From Vreelandella subterranea (lineage in GTDB: Bacteria > Pseudomonadota > Gammaproteobacteria > Pseudomonadales > Halomonadaceae): a stretch of 64,000 nt of DNA. Under the pieces are notes generated by a model. The model did not search any database and had not been told where the DNA came from. It saw nothing but the letters and a program-made list of their open reading frames with translations. Within the stretch, counting starts at the first letter, position 1, and every line of letters starts with the position of its first letter. The DNA is taken from contig NZ_FOGS01000008.1 in NCBI RefSeq assembly GCF_900111305.1, positions 1 to 64,000 on the forward strand, read 5' to 3'. Made by a program: the position numbers and the translations under genes. Of the stretch, positions 15,009-22,718 are shown one piece after another.

Positions 15009-17066
15009 TCAGACGGCCCGGCGGTTGCGGGTGGGTTGCCGCCCACCCGCATCCACTTCTGCATCCATCACTTTGGCGATGGCTTTCAAATCTCTGTGGT
15101 GCTGATAACGTTCATGCCATTCACGGGCGGCTTCAGGCACTTCCTCACCTTGCTGCAACTGTCCATCCAGCTTTTTCCAAAGCCGGTACCGATCCATCTT
15201 GCTGTCAGGTATCTGAAAGCGAGTGCCTTCATCCGCCAGTTGCTTGGCGTAGGCGCGGCCTGCGGCCGCCTGCTTTTCGTCTGAATAGCTGGCGGCTGGG
15301 GTAATCGCGCGGATCTCGACGTCGCTGCCAGTGATGGTTTTGGCTTTCTGCGCCAGGCGGTTGAGCTGGCCTTTTTCGCGCTTCTCGGCGGCGCGCTGGA
15401 TCATCGTTGCTGGCATGGCGGGGGTGGCGTTGCCGTCGAGAATGGCATCGCCCAGGTGTTCGCCTTCCAGGGTGTAGACGCCGACGCTTGCGGTATCGCG
15501 GTAGTCCCACGCGACGCGGATCTCTTCGCCGTGGAAGTCGCGTAGGGCATCCAGGAAGTACAGGCCGCCGTTGATGCGAACCTCGCCACGGTTGGTTTTG
15601 CGTACCTCTTGCGGGCGCATGAGGGAGGCGACCACATCAGCAGGCGCGGTGAGCGCTTCGAAGCCTTCAGCCTCGGCGTTCTTCCAGGCTTCCATGGGGC
15701 TTTGGTGGCGTAGCCTGCCGCTGTCCAGGTCGCGAATTTTGGTCAGGCCCGAGTGGGGGCGGTGGTTATAGACGTCCAGGGCGTCGTTGAGCCGGTCGAA
15801 GAACTCCTGAAAGGTCGGAATCAACCTGGGCTTTAGCCCGTTCTTGATGTCGCGGCGGCTGAGCTTGTGCGCTTTGGTCGACGCCTCTTTGTCCATGTCC
15901 GCGCCGATGTAGCTGTCCATGGTTTTGGCAAGCTTCACCAAGGTGCTTTGGTGGGCGCGCTCGATCACGCCGCGTGCCTGGGAGTTGTAAGGCAGCGAGT
16001 GGGTAATGGTGCCGCCCAGGCGGTCGACGACTTCATAGACATTGGCGTTGTCGAAGCCGCTGCCGTTGTCGACGTAAAACAGGTTGAACATGCCCGCACG
16101 GCTTACGGCATCGCGCAGGGCATCCAGCGTGGCTAGGGTTGATTCGGCAAGGTTCAAGGCAAAGCCGACGATGCGGCGCGTGGCCCAGTCGATGATCAGC
16201 GTGACTTCGGGGCGGAACGCTTGGCCGGTCAGCGGGTTGATGACCTCGGCGTCGAAGGTGTGGCCATCCGCGACCCATACATCGTTGGGCCATAGCTCTT
16301 TACTGGTGCGGCGCTTGAAGGGCTGAAGCGCTTTCAGTTCATGGGCGCCCATGCGGCCACGCTCACGCGCTTCCGGTGAAAGCTTGGCTAGCCAGCGGCG
16401 CACCTGGTGGATAGAGGGGTGCGGTGGTTCTGTTTGTTCGACCAGGAGCTGATAGGCCGCTTCGACCGAGGGCTTCTGCGGCTTCTGGTAGCGCTTGAGA
16501 AAATCACCGGCCCAGGGCGGCATGCTCATATCGGCTTGGCGGCGTTTTGGGGCCAGGCCACGCTCACCGTGCTTTTTAAAGTCGGCGATCCAGCGCTTTA
16601 GCGTGCGTTCGCTCAGGTTGCGGGTGGCGGTCTTGCGATCGTTGGCCATCACCACACGCTGTTTAAGGTACGGCGTTAGGTCGTCCGCTTTAGCGTGAGC
16701 AACTAACGTTTCGATGGCGCGCTGCTGGCTGACCATGCGGCTCATGCGTTCTATCTCGCGCACGAAGGCAACGCGGGCGCTCATCACCTGGCGCTGGGCA
16801 TCGGTTAGCTGCTGCTGGCCTGGGCGCGGATCTTCCGGTTGAGCGGCAACGGTACTGGCAGGCGTGGGATCGGCCTGTTCTGCCTGGGCCAGTAACAGGG
16901 CGTTCTGGGTTTCAGTGGGCAGCACGGCAAAGGCGTATTCGACAGCCTTGCTGCCCAGTCGCTGTTGACCTTCCCAGCCATGACGCTTGGCATATTCACG
17001 AACGTTGCGTTCAGTGCCGGGCAGTCCTGGCAGCCCGGCCAGTTCTTTGGCGGTGTACCAGTTCAT
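15009..17066 (-). CDS. MuA-like DDE transposase
   Basis: 685 aa. The N-terminus (MNWYTAKELAGLPGLPGTERNVREYAKRHGW) is the MuA winged-helix DNA-binding domain. A second HTH region lies around RNLSERTLKRWIADF. The DDE/RNase-H core has VADGHTFD (about residue 266), YVDNGSGFDN (about 335) and GVIERAHQST, giving all three acidic residues. The C-terminal region would contact MuB. It joins phage ends to target DNA in replicative transposition. Coupled by ATGA overlap to the gene upstream. Confidence 0.95.
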   Translation of the reverse strand: MNWYTAKELAGLPGLPGTERNVREYAKRHGWEGQQRLGSKAVEYAFAVLPTETQNALLLAQAEQADPTPASTVAAQPEDPRPGQQQLTDAQRQVMSARVAFVREIERMSRMVSQQRAIETLVAHAKADDLTPYLKQRVVMANDRKTATRNLSERTLKRWIADFKKHGERGLAPKRRQADMSMPPWAGDFLKRYQKPQKPSVEAAYQLLVEQTEPPHPSIHQVRRWLAKLSPEARERGRMGAHELKALQPFKRRTSKELWPNDVWVADGHTFDAEVINPLTGQAFRPEVTLIIDWATRRIVGFALNLAESTLATLDALRDAVSRAGMFNLFYVDNGSGFDNANVYEVVDRLGGTITHSLPYNSQARGVIERAHQSTLVKLAKTMDSYIGADMDKEASTKAHKLSRRDIKNGLKPRLIPTFQEFFDRLNDALDVYNHRPHSGLTKIRDLDSGRLRHQSPMEAWKNAEAEGFEALTAPADVVASLMRPQEVRKTNRGEVRINGGLYFLDALRDFHGEEIRVAWDYRDTASVGVYTLEGEHLGDAILDGNATPAMPATMIQRAAEKREKGQLNRLAQKAKTITGSDVEIRAITPAASYSDEKQAAAGRAYAKQLADEGTRFQIPDSKMDRYRLWKKLDGQLQQGEEVPEAAREWHERYQHHRDLKAIAKVMDAEVDAGGRQPTRNRRAV

Positions 17067-17500
17067 TGATCATCCCCCATCAAACGCTTCAGCTCTTTCA
17101 TGTCCGTTTTGAGCTTTTCGAGCATCTGTTGGCGTTTGCCGTACTCGGCGGCCAGCGCCTCACGGCCGTATGCGACACGCCCGCCACGGAGGTGGACGAT
17201 CCAGTCGGTGAACACGTGGCTCTGGCAGACTTCCTCAAGAAGCGGAATGCGATAGAAAGGGATGTTGTGATCGCTGCGGGCAGGCGAACTCCAGGCATCA
17301 AGCATGTGCTTTGAGACGTCATCGCCGGAAAGGCGGCTCATCTGCGCAGCGACTTCGTAACGGTCGACGGGGCAGTCTTTCAGCACTATCCCCACCAACT
17401 CGCTGACCTGGCTGGCGTAGTTGCCACTGCCCGGCAAGGGCACCACGGGGGCAGGCACTTCGAAGATGTCTAGCGTTTGGGTATCTTTGACGCGCCTCAT
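17063..17500 (-). CDS. Unrecognised phage early protein between Ner and transposase
   Basis: 145 aa. A proline-rich start is followed by a helical middle with AAQMSRLSGDDVSKHMLDAW and a C-terminal coiled-coil-like EYGKRQQMLEKLKTDMKELKRLM. Its position between the Ner-like regulator and transposase, with a two-base gap before and a 4-base overlap after, makes it one of the first genes expressed on induction. No family recognised. Confidence 0.65.
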   Translation of the reverse strand: MRRVKDTQTLDIFEVPAPVVPLPGSGNYASQVSELVGIVLKDCPVDRYEVAAQMSRLSGDDVSKHMLDAWSSPARSDHNIPFYRIPLLEEVCQSHVFTDWIVHLRGGRVAYGREALAAEYGKRQQMLEKLKTDMKELKRLMGDDQ

Positions 17501-17502
17501 GG

Positions 17503-17847
17503 CTATGCTCCCTGTGCCATTTGACGATGCGTAGACGCGTTAGAAGCGCTAGTATTGGTGTTGTCGCGTGTTGACTTCTGACATAACTCAGCACGATTGG
17601 GGCGTTCACGGCATGGCGTACCGTTTGGGTTCCAGCGCTCTGGCCAAATAACTTGTGGGGTCAACCCAAGCTTTTTGGCGATAGCGCGTTCCATGCGTGG
17701 GTAAGGGGTGTACTTCGCCATTTGTACGGCGTTGCCGGTGACGCCCAGCTCATCGCTAAGCTTGCGAAAGCTAGAACCCTGGCTGCGGAGTTGGTACTTC
17801 AGCCACTCCCAGCGCTGGGCTGGATTGATAGGAATATCTTGTTTCAT
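17503..17847 (-). CDS. ner: Ner/Nlp-like helix-turn-helix regulator
   Basis: 114 aa from MKQDIPINPAQRWEWLKYQLRSQG. The HTH SSFRKLSDELGVTGNAVQMAK (about residues 25-46) and the following RMERAIAKKLGLTPQVIWPERW are typical of the Ner/Nlp family; the WPERW end is diagnostic. The C-terminal Asn/Thr/Ser tail is extra. Start at 17847 has GAGGTG upstream. In Mu, Ner turns down early transcription and repressor synthesis; here it is divergent from the repressor and is the first gene of the lytic operon. Confidence 0.85.
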   Translation of the reverse strand: MKQDIPINPAQRWEWLKYQLRSQGSSFRKLSDELGVTGNAVQMAKYTPYPRMERAIAKKLGLTPQVIWPERWNPNGTPCRERPNRAELCQKSTRDNTNTSASNASTHRQMAQGA

Positions 17848-17899
17848 GGCGTCACCTCGGTGGCGTTTTTTTGGGGTGTCTAACCTGTATTTCCCCATA

Positions 17900-17928
17900 A
17901 ACATAGCGCGGATAAATGCGTATATCAA
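17900..17928 (-). promoter_or_regulatory. Early lytic promoter (Pe-like) for ner-transposase operon
   Basis: On the minus strand, -35 TTGATA (17923-17928) and -10 TATGTT (17900-17905) are separated by 17 bases, pointing at ner about 50 bases downstream. The direct repeats at 17908-17918 and 17929-17939 lie in the spacer and directly upstream of the -35 box, so a protein bound there would block RNA polymerase. Confidence 0.6.
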
Positions 17929-17939
17929 GCGGATAAATG
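17908..17939. repeat. Operator-like direct repeat GCGGATAAATG x2
   Basis: GCGGATAAATG occurs at 17908-17918 and 17929-17939, 21 bp start to start (two helical turns), between the divergent repressor and ner genes. This spacing puts both copies on one DNA face, as expected for cooperative repressor binding. A separate 13-mer, GAGCATCCGATTC, occurs at 17939-17951 and again inside the repressor start region at 18043-18055. Confidence 0.6.
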
Positions 17940-18000
17940 AGCATCCGATTCTTTTTATTGCGCAATGTGCTCTTATTTTTGTGCAAGAGGTTTTAAAACA

Positions 18001-18705
18001 GTGGGTTACGAAGAAAGGGATGATAATCAACTGAATGGTGGGGAGCATCCGATTCCTAGTGATGGAATCGGACGCTTCCCCTCCCGCCTTAAAGATGCTT
18101 TAGGTGGTGAGAGTGCGCGCGTATTTTCGCGCCGATGCGGATTGTCTGAAGGTGCAATACGCAGTTATATGAGCGGGGATACCTTTCCAACACTTGATCG
18201 ATTAGAGCTAATTGCAAACGCGCTAGGGAAAGACATGCAATGGCTCGCTTTTGGAAGTGAGCATGAAGAGGCGGTCCAGGCGCTTGGCATGGAGGACTAT
18301 GCTTTTGTTCCGCTCTATGATGCTCAGTGCAGCGCGGGCGATGGAGCCTGGAACGAGAACTGTCGGGTGCTAACGCACATCAGCTTCACGCGCTACTCAC
18401 TGCGTAAGCAGGGGCTAACGCCAGAGCACCTGTCAGCGATCCGCATAGACGGCGACAGCATGGAGCCGATACTGCACAGCGGCGACACCGTGCTGATCGA
18501 CCACACGCGCACCACGATTGAGGGCGAGGGTATCTATATCCTCCGCCTGGATGGACACCTCTACGCCAAGCGCCTGCAGCGCAACTTCGACGGTGTGAGC
18601 ATCATCAGCACCAACAAGGAATACCGCGAAGTGGTCGTGCCGCGTGACCGCTTGCACGAACTGGATATCATCGGGCGGGCCGTGTGGTCGGCGGGGTGGC
18701 TTTGA
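18001..18705 (+). CDS. LexA/CI-like phage repressor with S24 autoprotease domain
   Basis: About 234 aa. N-terminal HTH RVFSRRCGLSEGAIRSYMSGDTFPTLDRLELIANAL; then a C-terminal S24 peptidase with catalytic Ser in GDSMEPIL and Lys in YAKRL. A probable self-cleavage Ala-Gly lies in CSAGDGAW between the domains. I chose GTG at 18001, which has AAGAGG upstream; an in-frame ATG at 17965 lacks a ribosome site. It is expected to hold the lysogenic state and to be cleaved during DNA damage via RecA. It differs from Mu's own repressor, which is temperature/ClpX-controlled, and resembles the repressors of D3112/B3-like phages. Confidence 0.88.
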   Translation: MGYEERDDNQLNGGEHPIPSDGIGRFPSRLKDALGGESARVFSRRCGLSEGAIRSYMSGDTFPTLDRLELIANALGKDMQWLAFGSEHEEAVQALGMEDYAFVPLYDAQCSAGDGAWNENCRVLTHISFTRYSLRKQGLTPEHLSAIRIDGDSMEPILHSGDTVLIDHTRTTIEGEGIYILRLDGHLYAKRLQRNFDGVSIISTNKEYREVVVPRDRLHELDIIGRAVWSAGWL

Positions 18706-18725
18706 GGCTGTGCCAAACATCCAAC

Positions 18726-18759
18726 AAAAAAGGCCGCTCCATGTAGGAACGGCCTTTTT
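18726..18759 (+). terminator. Terminator after the repressor
   Basis: AAAAGGCCG/CGGCCTTTT arms, extended by a TCC/GGA pairing past a mismatch and closed by a short loop, are followed by a T run on the + strand. This is a strong intrinsic terminator 20 bases after the repressor stop and probably prevents read-through into the host pilin genes. Confidence 0.8.
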
Positions 18760-18938
18760 ATCAATTTGCGCGCCTTTGGCACTGTTGGTGTCTAATCTGC
18801 TGGCGCTATATACTGGCTTCGTGTTCGTAACCTTCTGAATCTGTGGCTCTAAATTTCGCCGCTTGATCCCAGGTTATCCCTGTTTGTTATCTATAGTCCC
18901 ACATTGATCCGCTGTGCCATATCTACTGCTAACCCACA
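18760..18938. other. Prophage end region (att side), boundary uncertain
   Basis: About 180 bases without a gene between the repressor terminator and the pilin. GGTGTCTAATCTG at 18787-18799 matches GGTGTCTAACCTG at 17875-17887 near the ner promoter in 12 of 13 positions, and TGTGGG occurs (minus strand) inward from 18938 and from 18903. These are plausible transposase or repressor sites. The exact terminus and 5-bp target duplication cannot be fixed without the other end. Confidence 0.5.
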
Positions 18939-19395
18939 GAAGCAGGGCGGTTTCACCCTGATCGAGCTAATGATCGTGGTGGCAATTATCGGCGTATTGG
19001 CATCCATTGCCGTACCGCAGTATCAGAACTACACCGCCCGCGCCCAGGCCAGCGAAGGGCTGTCGGTTACCGCTGGGCTTCGCGCGGACATTGCTGAGCA
19101 GTACTCGCTAAGAGGAAGTATGCCAGATCGTGGAGACCTTGGGGGCGATGATACATTCGGTTCAGACAATGACGAAATATCTGGACGCTATGTATCGGGA
19201 GTTGATTACTCCGATGACACTTCTGCGATTCAAGTTTCTTTTAATAATAATAGCGCTCTTAACGGGTCGACAATGCTAATCACCGCTATCGGTGAGGGTG
19301 ATGACCAAAACCCAGGTAACGGATGGACATGTTCTTGGGCCGATGGCAGCGATGCTCAAGTGAATTGGTTGCCTGCTGGCTGCCGCGAAGACTAA
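18904..19395 (+). CDS. Type IV major pilin-like protein, start probably lost to prophage insertion
   Basis: The mature sequence begins at the prepilin peptidase site [35 protein letters not shown] region, the invariant type IV pilin N-terminal helix, and ends with the disulfide pair WTCSW...GCRED. The only in-frame start near it is TTG at 18904, giving an unusually long 16-residue leader with no ribosome site; no ATG or GTG is in frame. A normal leader here would be 5-8 residues. Together with the adjoining prophage end this suggests that the promoter and leader were cut off by insertion. It is probably not expressed now. The paralogue downstream is intact. Confidence 0.8.
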   Translation: MIRCAISTANPQKQGGFTLIELMIVVAIIGVLASIAVPQYQNYTARAQASEGLSVTAGLRADIAEQYSLRGSMPDRGDLGGDDTFGSDNDEISGRYVSGVDYSDDTSAIQVSFNNNSALNGSTMLITAIGEGDDQNPGNGWTCSWADGSDAQVNWLPAGCRED

Positions 19396-19414
19396 CTTAA
19401 AAATTAGCTAATTG

Positions 19415-19435
19415 ATGGGGGCCTTAGGCCCCCAT
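19415..19435 (+). terminator. Hairpin between the two pilin genes
   Basis: A perfect 9-bp inverted repeat ATGGGGGCC/GGCCCCCAT with a TTA loop, followed by TTTAGTT, lies 20 bases after the first pilin stop. Intrinsic terminator, so the second pilin probably has its own promoter. Confidence 0.7.
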
Positions 19436-19477
19436 TTAGTTAGATAGTAACGGCTTGGTATTCTCAGAGGGATAAAA

Positions 19478-19975
19478 ATGAAGGGAACCCAGCAAGGCTT
19501 TACGCTGATCGAGCTGATGATTGTCGTGGCTATCATCGGTGTTTTGGCCTCCATCGCCATTCCGCAATACCAGAGCTACACTGCTCGCGCCCAGGTGTCC
19601 GAGGCTTTTAATCTGGCATCCGCCTATAAAACGACCATGAGTGAGTTTTACGCGGTGAGAGGCCGCTTCCCTGATAGCAATGATGAAGCTGGTTTGCCTG
19701 AAGAGGTGGATAGGAGCGGTAACGGCGGAGAAAGCAGTGACGATAGCTATGTGGCTTACATCGGCATCTGGCCTGGCGAAGAGAACTATGGGGCTCGCGT
19801 GGTCATGGAAATGAGCGATAATGCCAACAGCGCCATTGCAGGCAAATGGGTGGTGATGGAATCTGAAGCGACAGATGGTTCTATTCAGTGGTCTTGCCGC
19901 ACGACTACCGGTGCAGGCAATGCGCTTGACGAAAAATATTTGCCGGGTTCCTGCCGTGATCAGAAAGAACTTTAG
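19478..19975 (+). CDS. pilA: Type IV pilin (PilA-like)
   Basis: 165 aa. Short basic leader MKGTQQG is cut before [20 protein letters not shown]; Glu5 of the mature protein is present. The helix continues [20 protein letters not shown] and the C-terminal disulfide loop is SCRTTTG...GSC. AGAGGG precedes the ATG. It shares nearly the same N-terminal half with the pilin just upstream but has a different surface domain, as in tandem pilin duplications. It would be the structural subunit for twitching, adhesion or DNA uptake pili; no assembly genes are in the window. Confidence 0.88.
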   Translation: MKGTQQGFTLIELMIVVAIIGVLASIAIPQYQSYTARAQVSEAFNLASAYKTTMSEFYAVRGRFPDSNDEAGLPEEVDRSGNGGESSDDSYVAYIGIWPGEENYGARVVMEMSDNANSAIAGKWVVMESEATDGSIQWSCRTTTGAGNALDEKYLPGSCRDQKEL

Positions 19976-20106
19976 CCCCCCAAAAAAGATATCGGTTTTA
20001 TGGCGTCTTCAGCACTTTAAATGTCCGCAATATGCTTGTTATTTACTCAATATCTGCGCATTGGTTAACTACACTGTAAGTACTAAATCCATATGTGGAG
20101 CTTACA

Positions 20107-20559
20107 GTGAATCTTTTCAAAATTGCGGTTCCTAGCGCACTCATAGCACTTATGCTAAGCAGCCCGGCCATGGCCCAGCCCGACCATGCCCCCGCTCATG
20201 GCGCGCGTGACAAGCGGCATCATCAGGGGCAGGCGTCAGGGCGTGAGAGTCGGTCTTACGATGATCGTAGCGCAAGGAATTACCAAGATGCTCCCCCGCG
20301 TATCGAAGAGCAGTTGCTTAAGCGTCTGCTGCGTGAATATGGCGCTCCCAGGGCCGAGTCGCTTCCACCGGGTATAGAGCGCAATCTGGCACGTGGGAAG
20401 CCACTTCCGCCAGGCATCGCCAAGCGGTTTGACGGGCCGATCGCCAACGAGCTGCCTCGTTATCCCGGTTATGAGTGGCAGCGTGTAGGGTCTGATGTGG
20501 TGTTGATCGATGCGGCCACCCGCGTGGTTGTCGATATTCTGGTGGATGCGCTACGCTAG
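20107..20559 (+). CDS. Secreted CigR/RcnB-like protein
   Basis: About 150 aa. GTG at 20107 follows GGAG; the signal peptide MNLFKIAVPSALIALMLSSPAMA is cut before QPDHAPAHG. The His/Arg-rich linker is followed by ESLPPGIERNLARGKPLPPGIAKR and a C-terminal EWQRVGSDVVLIDAATRVVVDIL strand pair, the pattern of the CigR/RcnB family of periplasmic proteins. CigR is an anti-virulence effector regulator in Salmonella; RcnB affects metal export. In this bacterium the role is unknown. Confidence 0.65.
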   Translation: MNLFKIAVPSALIALMLSSPAMAQPDHAPAHGARDKRHHQGQASGRESRSYDDRSARNYQDAPPRIEEQLLKRLLREYGAPRAESLPPGIERNLARGKPLPPGIAKRFDGPIANELPRYPGYEWQRVGSDVVLIDAATRVVVDILVDALR

Positions 20560-20584
20560 GGCCTTGCCATTAACGGAGCTGCTA

Positions 20585-21403
20585 ATGCCTGCCTACACCC
20601 TCAAAGAGCGCCTGGACATCGCCCGTGTGATTGCCGAACAGGCGGGGCAAATGATTCGTCAGGCACGCCAGGAGCAATCCTTTGGTCGGCATTACAAGGC
20701 GGGCGATGAGTTGGTGACGGACGCCGACGTCGCGGTTGATCGCTTTATCAGTGATCAACTGGCATCACATTTCCCCGGCGAGACCCGTTTAAGCGAAGAA
20801 CTCTCACCTGATCAGGCATTCAGCGAAAGTGCCCCCCAACTATGGGTCGTCGACCCGATTGACGGCACGGTCAACTTTGCCCAGGGGCTTCGCCATGTGG
20901 CGGTCTCGATTGGCTGGATGGAAGACGGTGTGGCAAAGATGGGGGTTGTCCACGCGCCGTTCCTGGAAGAAACCTTCACTGCTGCTGAGGGCGCTGGGGC
21001 CTTTTGCAATGACCAGCCCATCCGGCCAAGCGGTGCCAACGAACTGGCGCGCAGTCTTGTGGCAACCGGGTTTCCCTACCAGCGAGAGGCCCGGGAAGCT
21101 CTCATGCCTCGCCTGGCTGCCGTATTGGCCAACTGCCGCGATATACGTCGTAACGGCGCGGCTGCTCTGGATATTTGCGATGTTGCCTGTGGGCGGCTGG
21201 ATGCTTATTACGAGAGTGTCTCGCCCTGGGATTTCGTCGCCGGTTGGGTCATTGCCCGCGAGGCAGGTGCCAGTGTGGGGCATCTTTACGATGTGCCGAC
21301 TGACGTGCCCGAAGATTTATACTCCCAGCATTTGCTTGTGAGTACGCCCGCCGTTCACTCTGCGATGGTCAGGTTACTACGCGATGCCGATAGCGCCGCA
21401 TAG
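20585..21403 (+). CDS. Inositol monophosphatase family protein
   Basis: 272 aa from MPAYTLKERLDIARVI, start chosen for the GGAG nearby. Metal-binding motifs of the family are intact: ELVTDADVAVD, LSEEL, WVVDPIDGTVNF (about residues 87-98) and SPWDFVAGWVIAREAG near the C-terminus. These Mg-dependent enzymes hydrolyse inositol phosphates, 3'-phosphoadenosine phosphate or fructose-1,6-bisphosphate. The exact substrate cannot be told. It stands alone between the CigR-like gene and tRNA-Pro. Confidence 0.88.
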   Translation: MPAYTLKERLDIARVIAEQAGQMIRQARQEQSFGRHYKAGDELVTDADVAVDRFISDQLASHFPGETRLSEELSPDQAFSESAPQLWVVDPIDGTVNFAQGLRHVAVSIGWMEDGVAKMGVVHAPFLEETFTAAEGAGAFCNDQPIRPSGANELARSLVATGFPYQREAREALMPRLAAVLANCRDIRRNGAAALDICDVACGRLDAYYESVSPWDFVAGWVIAREAGASVGHLYDVPTDVPEDLYSQHLLVSTPAVHSAMVRLLRDADSAA

Positions 21404-21461
21404 GCTGAAACCATGAATCGGTATGATAGACAAGCACTTGAAAAGAAAGCGCAAAAAGAGC

Positions 21462-21490
21462 TTTTCATTTGCCCGCTAAACCGCTAGTAT
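21462..21490 (+). promoter_or_regulatory. Probable promoter of tRNA-Pro(GGG)
   Basis: TTTTCA (21462-21467) and TAGTAT (21485-21490) with a 17-base spacer lie 40 bases before the tRNA. The -35 box is weak, which is common for tRNA promoters with upstream elements. Confidence 0.4.
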
Positions 21491-21530
21491 ACGCACCGTC
21501 TTGAGGCAAGAAATTAACGCCTCAATCAAT

Positions 21531-21607
21531 CGGAGCGTGGCGCAGCTTGGTAGCGCGTTGCAATGGGGTTGCAAAGGTCGCAGGTTCGAATCCTGTCGCT
21601 CCGACCA
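21531..21607 (+). tRNA. tRNA-Pro (anticodon GGG)
   Basis: 77 bases that fold into a complete cloverleaf: acceptor CGGAGCG/CGCTCCG, D stem GCGC/GCGC, anticodon stem TTGCA/TGCAA with loop ATGGGGT (anticodon GGG), T arm GCAGG-TTCGAAT-CCTGT and an encoded CCA. It reads CCC/CCU codons. Confidence 0.96.
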
Positions 21608-21620
21608 AAGAAATTATCAG

Positions 21621-21659
21621 AAAAGGCCACTTCGCTAACCCAGCAAGTGGCCTTTTTTT
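21621..21659 (+). terminator. Terminator after tRNA-Pro
   Basis: AAAAGGCCACTT/AAGTGGCCTTTT arms with a short loop and a seven-T run, 14 bases after the tRNA. Strong intrinsic terminator. The remaining 240 bases to the next gene show no other feature. Confidence 0.85.
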
Positions 21660-21899
21660 GCCTAGGTTCCAGGTGGCGAATCGGTAGCAGGCGCCGAAAA
21701 TAAAAAAGTAACTGGCAACAGTACGACGCCTTATCGCATCTCAGTTTCAGATCAGAACCTCTTTATTTGGCACTAAGAGATCATCAAGAGGTCGTGATTT
21801 TTAAGCCTTCTTTCGGCGTTGAAATGCCGACCTACGCCTGACCTCACACATGGTGATACTGTCTGATGGACCTTTCACAATAATAAATTTGAGCGTCCT

Positions 21900-22718
21900 A
21901 TGTCATCAATTCGCCATCTTCTTAATGTCAATGAGCTTGGGCATGGTTCGACACCGCTATTAATGATTCATGGCTTTGGATGTGATCAGACGGTATGGCG
22001 TCGCTTGATTCCTGCGCTTGAGCAAGACTATCGCCTAATCCTTGTCGATCTGGCGGGGTTCGGCTGTGCCGCCCCGGAAGCTTACGATGTAGTGCGGCAT
22101 GACTCGCCATTCGGACATGCCGAAGATATTGTGGCGTTGTGTGATGAACTGGCGCTGGAAGGCGCCATGATGCTTGGCCACTCCATTGGCGGCACCGTTG
22201 GTATGCTTGCATCCATTGAACGACCCAACGCCTTCCGCCGCTTGGTCATGATATGCAGTTCGGCTCGATACCTGGACGACCCGCCTGACTATCGGGGTGG
22301 TTACACTCGTGACCAGCTCAATGGCTTGATGCAGCTTATGGAGCAAAACTACCTAGATTGGGCCGGTACCGTTTCACAAATCGCTATAGGTGACACAGCC
22401 ACCGATACCCAGCAAAAAAATTTGCAACAACGCTTTCTTGCGGTACCGCCCGAGGTGCTTCGCCCATTTGCCAGGAATATCTTTCTGGGGGATACCCGCC
22501 ACCATCTGCAGAATGTCACGGTACCCAGCTTGATTGTTCAAACCGCTCGGGATGCCATAGTGCCTATTGAAGCAGCTCAATACCTTCAACAGCACCTCCC
22601 TAATAGCCAGCTCCTTGTGTTAGATGCCAGTGGCCATTACCCCCAACTGACAGCACCAGACATTCTCGCCTCAGGACTTCAGAAGCAACTTGGGTTGAAA
22701 GGGGGGAAACGCCAATGA
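21900..22718 (+). CDS. RsbQ-like alpha/beta hydrolase, signalling type
   Basis: 272 aa. Oxyanion region MIHGFGCDQTVWRRLIPAL, nucleophile elbow GHSIGG (Ser about residue 95), Asp in TARDAIVP and His in ASGHYPQL give a complete catalytic triad. The FGCDQTVWR start is typical of the RsbQ/KAI2/D14 group. In Bacillus RsbQ works only with the PAS domain of RsbP to relay energy stress. Here its stop overlaps the start of a PAS-GGDEF gene (ATGA), so the same hydrolase-PAS pairing probably feeds cyclic-di-GMP. It may hydrolyse an unknown small signal. No sigma-B system is expected in this organism. Confidence 0.85.
   Translation: MSSIRHLLNVNELGHGSTPLLMIHGFGCDQTVWRRLIPALEQDYRLILVDLAGFGCAAPEAYDVVRHDSPFGHAEDIVALCDELALEGAMMLGHSIGGTVGMLASIERPNAFRRLVMICSSARYLDDPPDYRGGYTRDQLNGLMQLMEQNYLDWAGTVSQIAIGDTATDTQQKNLQQRFLAVPPEVLRPFARNIFLGDTRHHLQNVTVPSLIVQTARDAIVPIEAAQYLQQHLPNSQLLVLDASGHYPQLTAPDILASGLQKQLGLKGGKRQ

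Larger units (their letters stand above)
1..18938. mobile_element. Mu-like (transposable) prophage, partial
   Basis: Contains, in Mu order on the minus strand, a repressor/Ner switch, MuA-type transposase, MuB-type ATPase, GemA, Mor, lysis genes, gp25/26/27/28/29-like genes, MuF and gpG. The late capsid-protease, major head and tail genes lie beyond the left edge. The right boundary is inferred. Candidate terminal CA dinucleotides on the + strand are at 18902-18903 and 18937-18938, just before the pilin mature sequence begins, so the end is good to within about 100 bases. Reading inward from either CA the sequence begins TGTGGG. No tyrosine or serine integrase is seen, as expected for replicative transposition. 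Confidence 0.9.
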
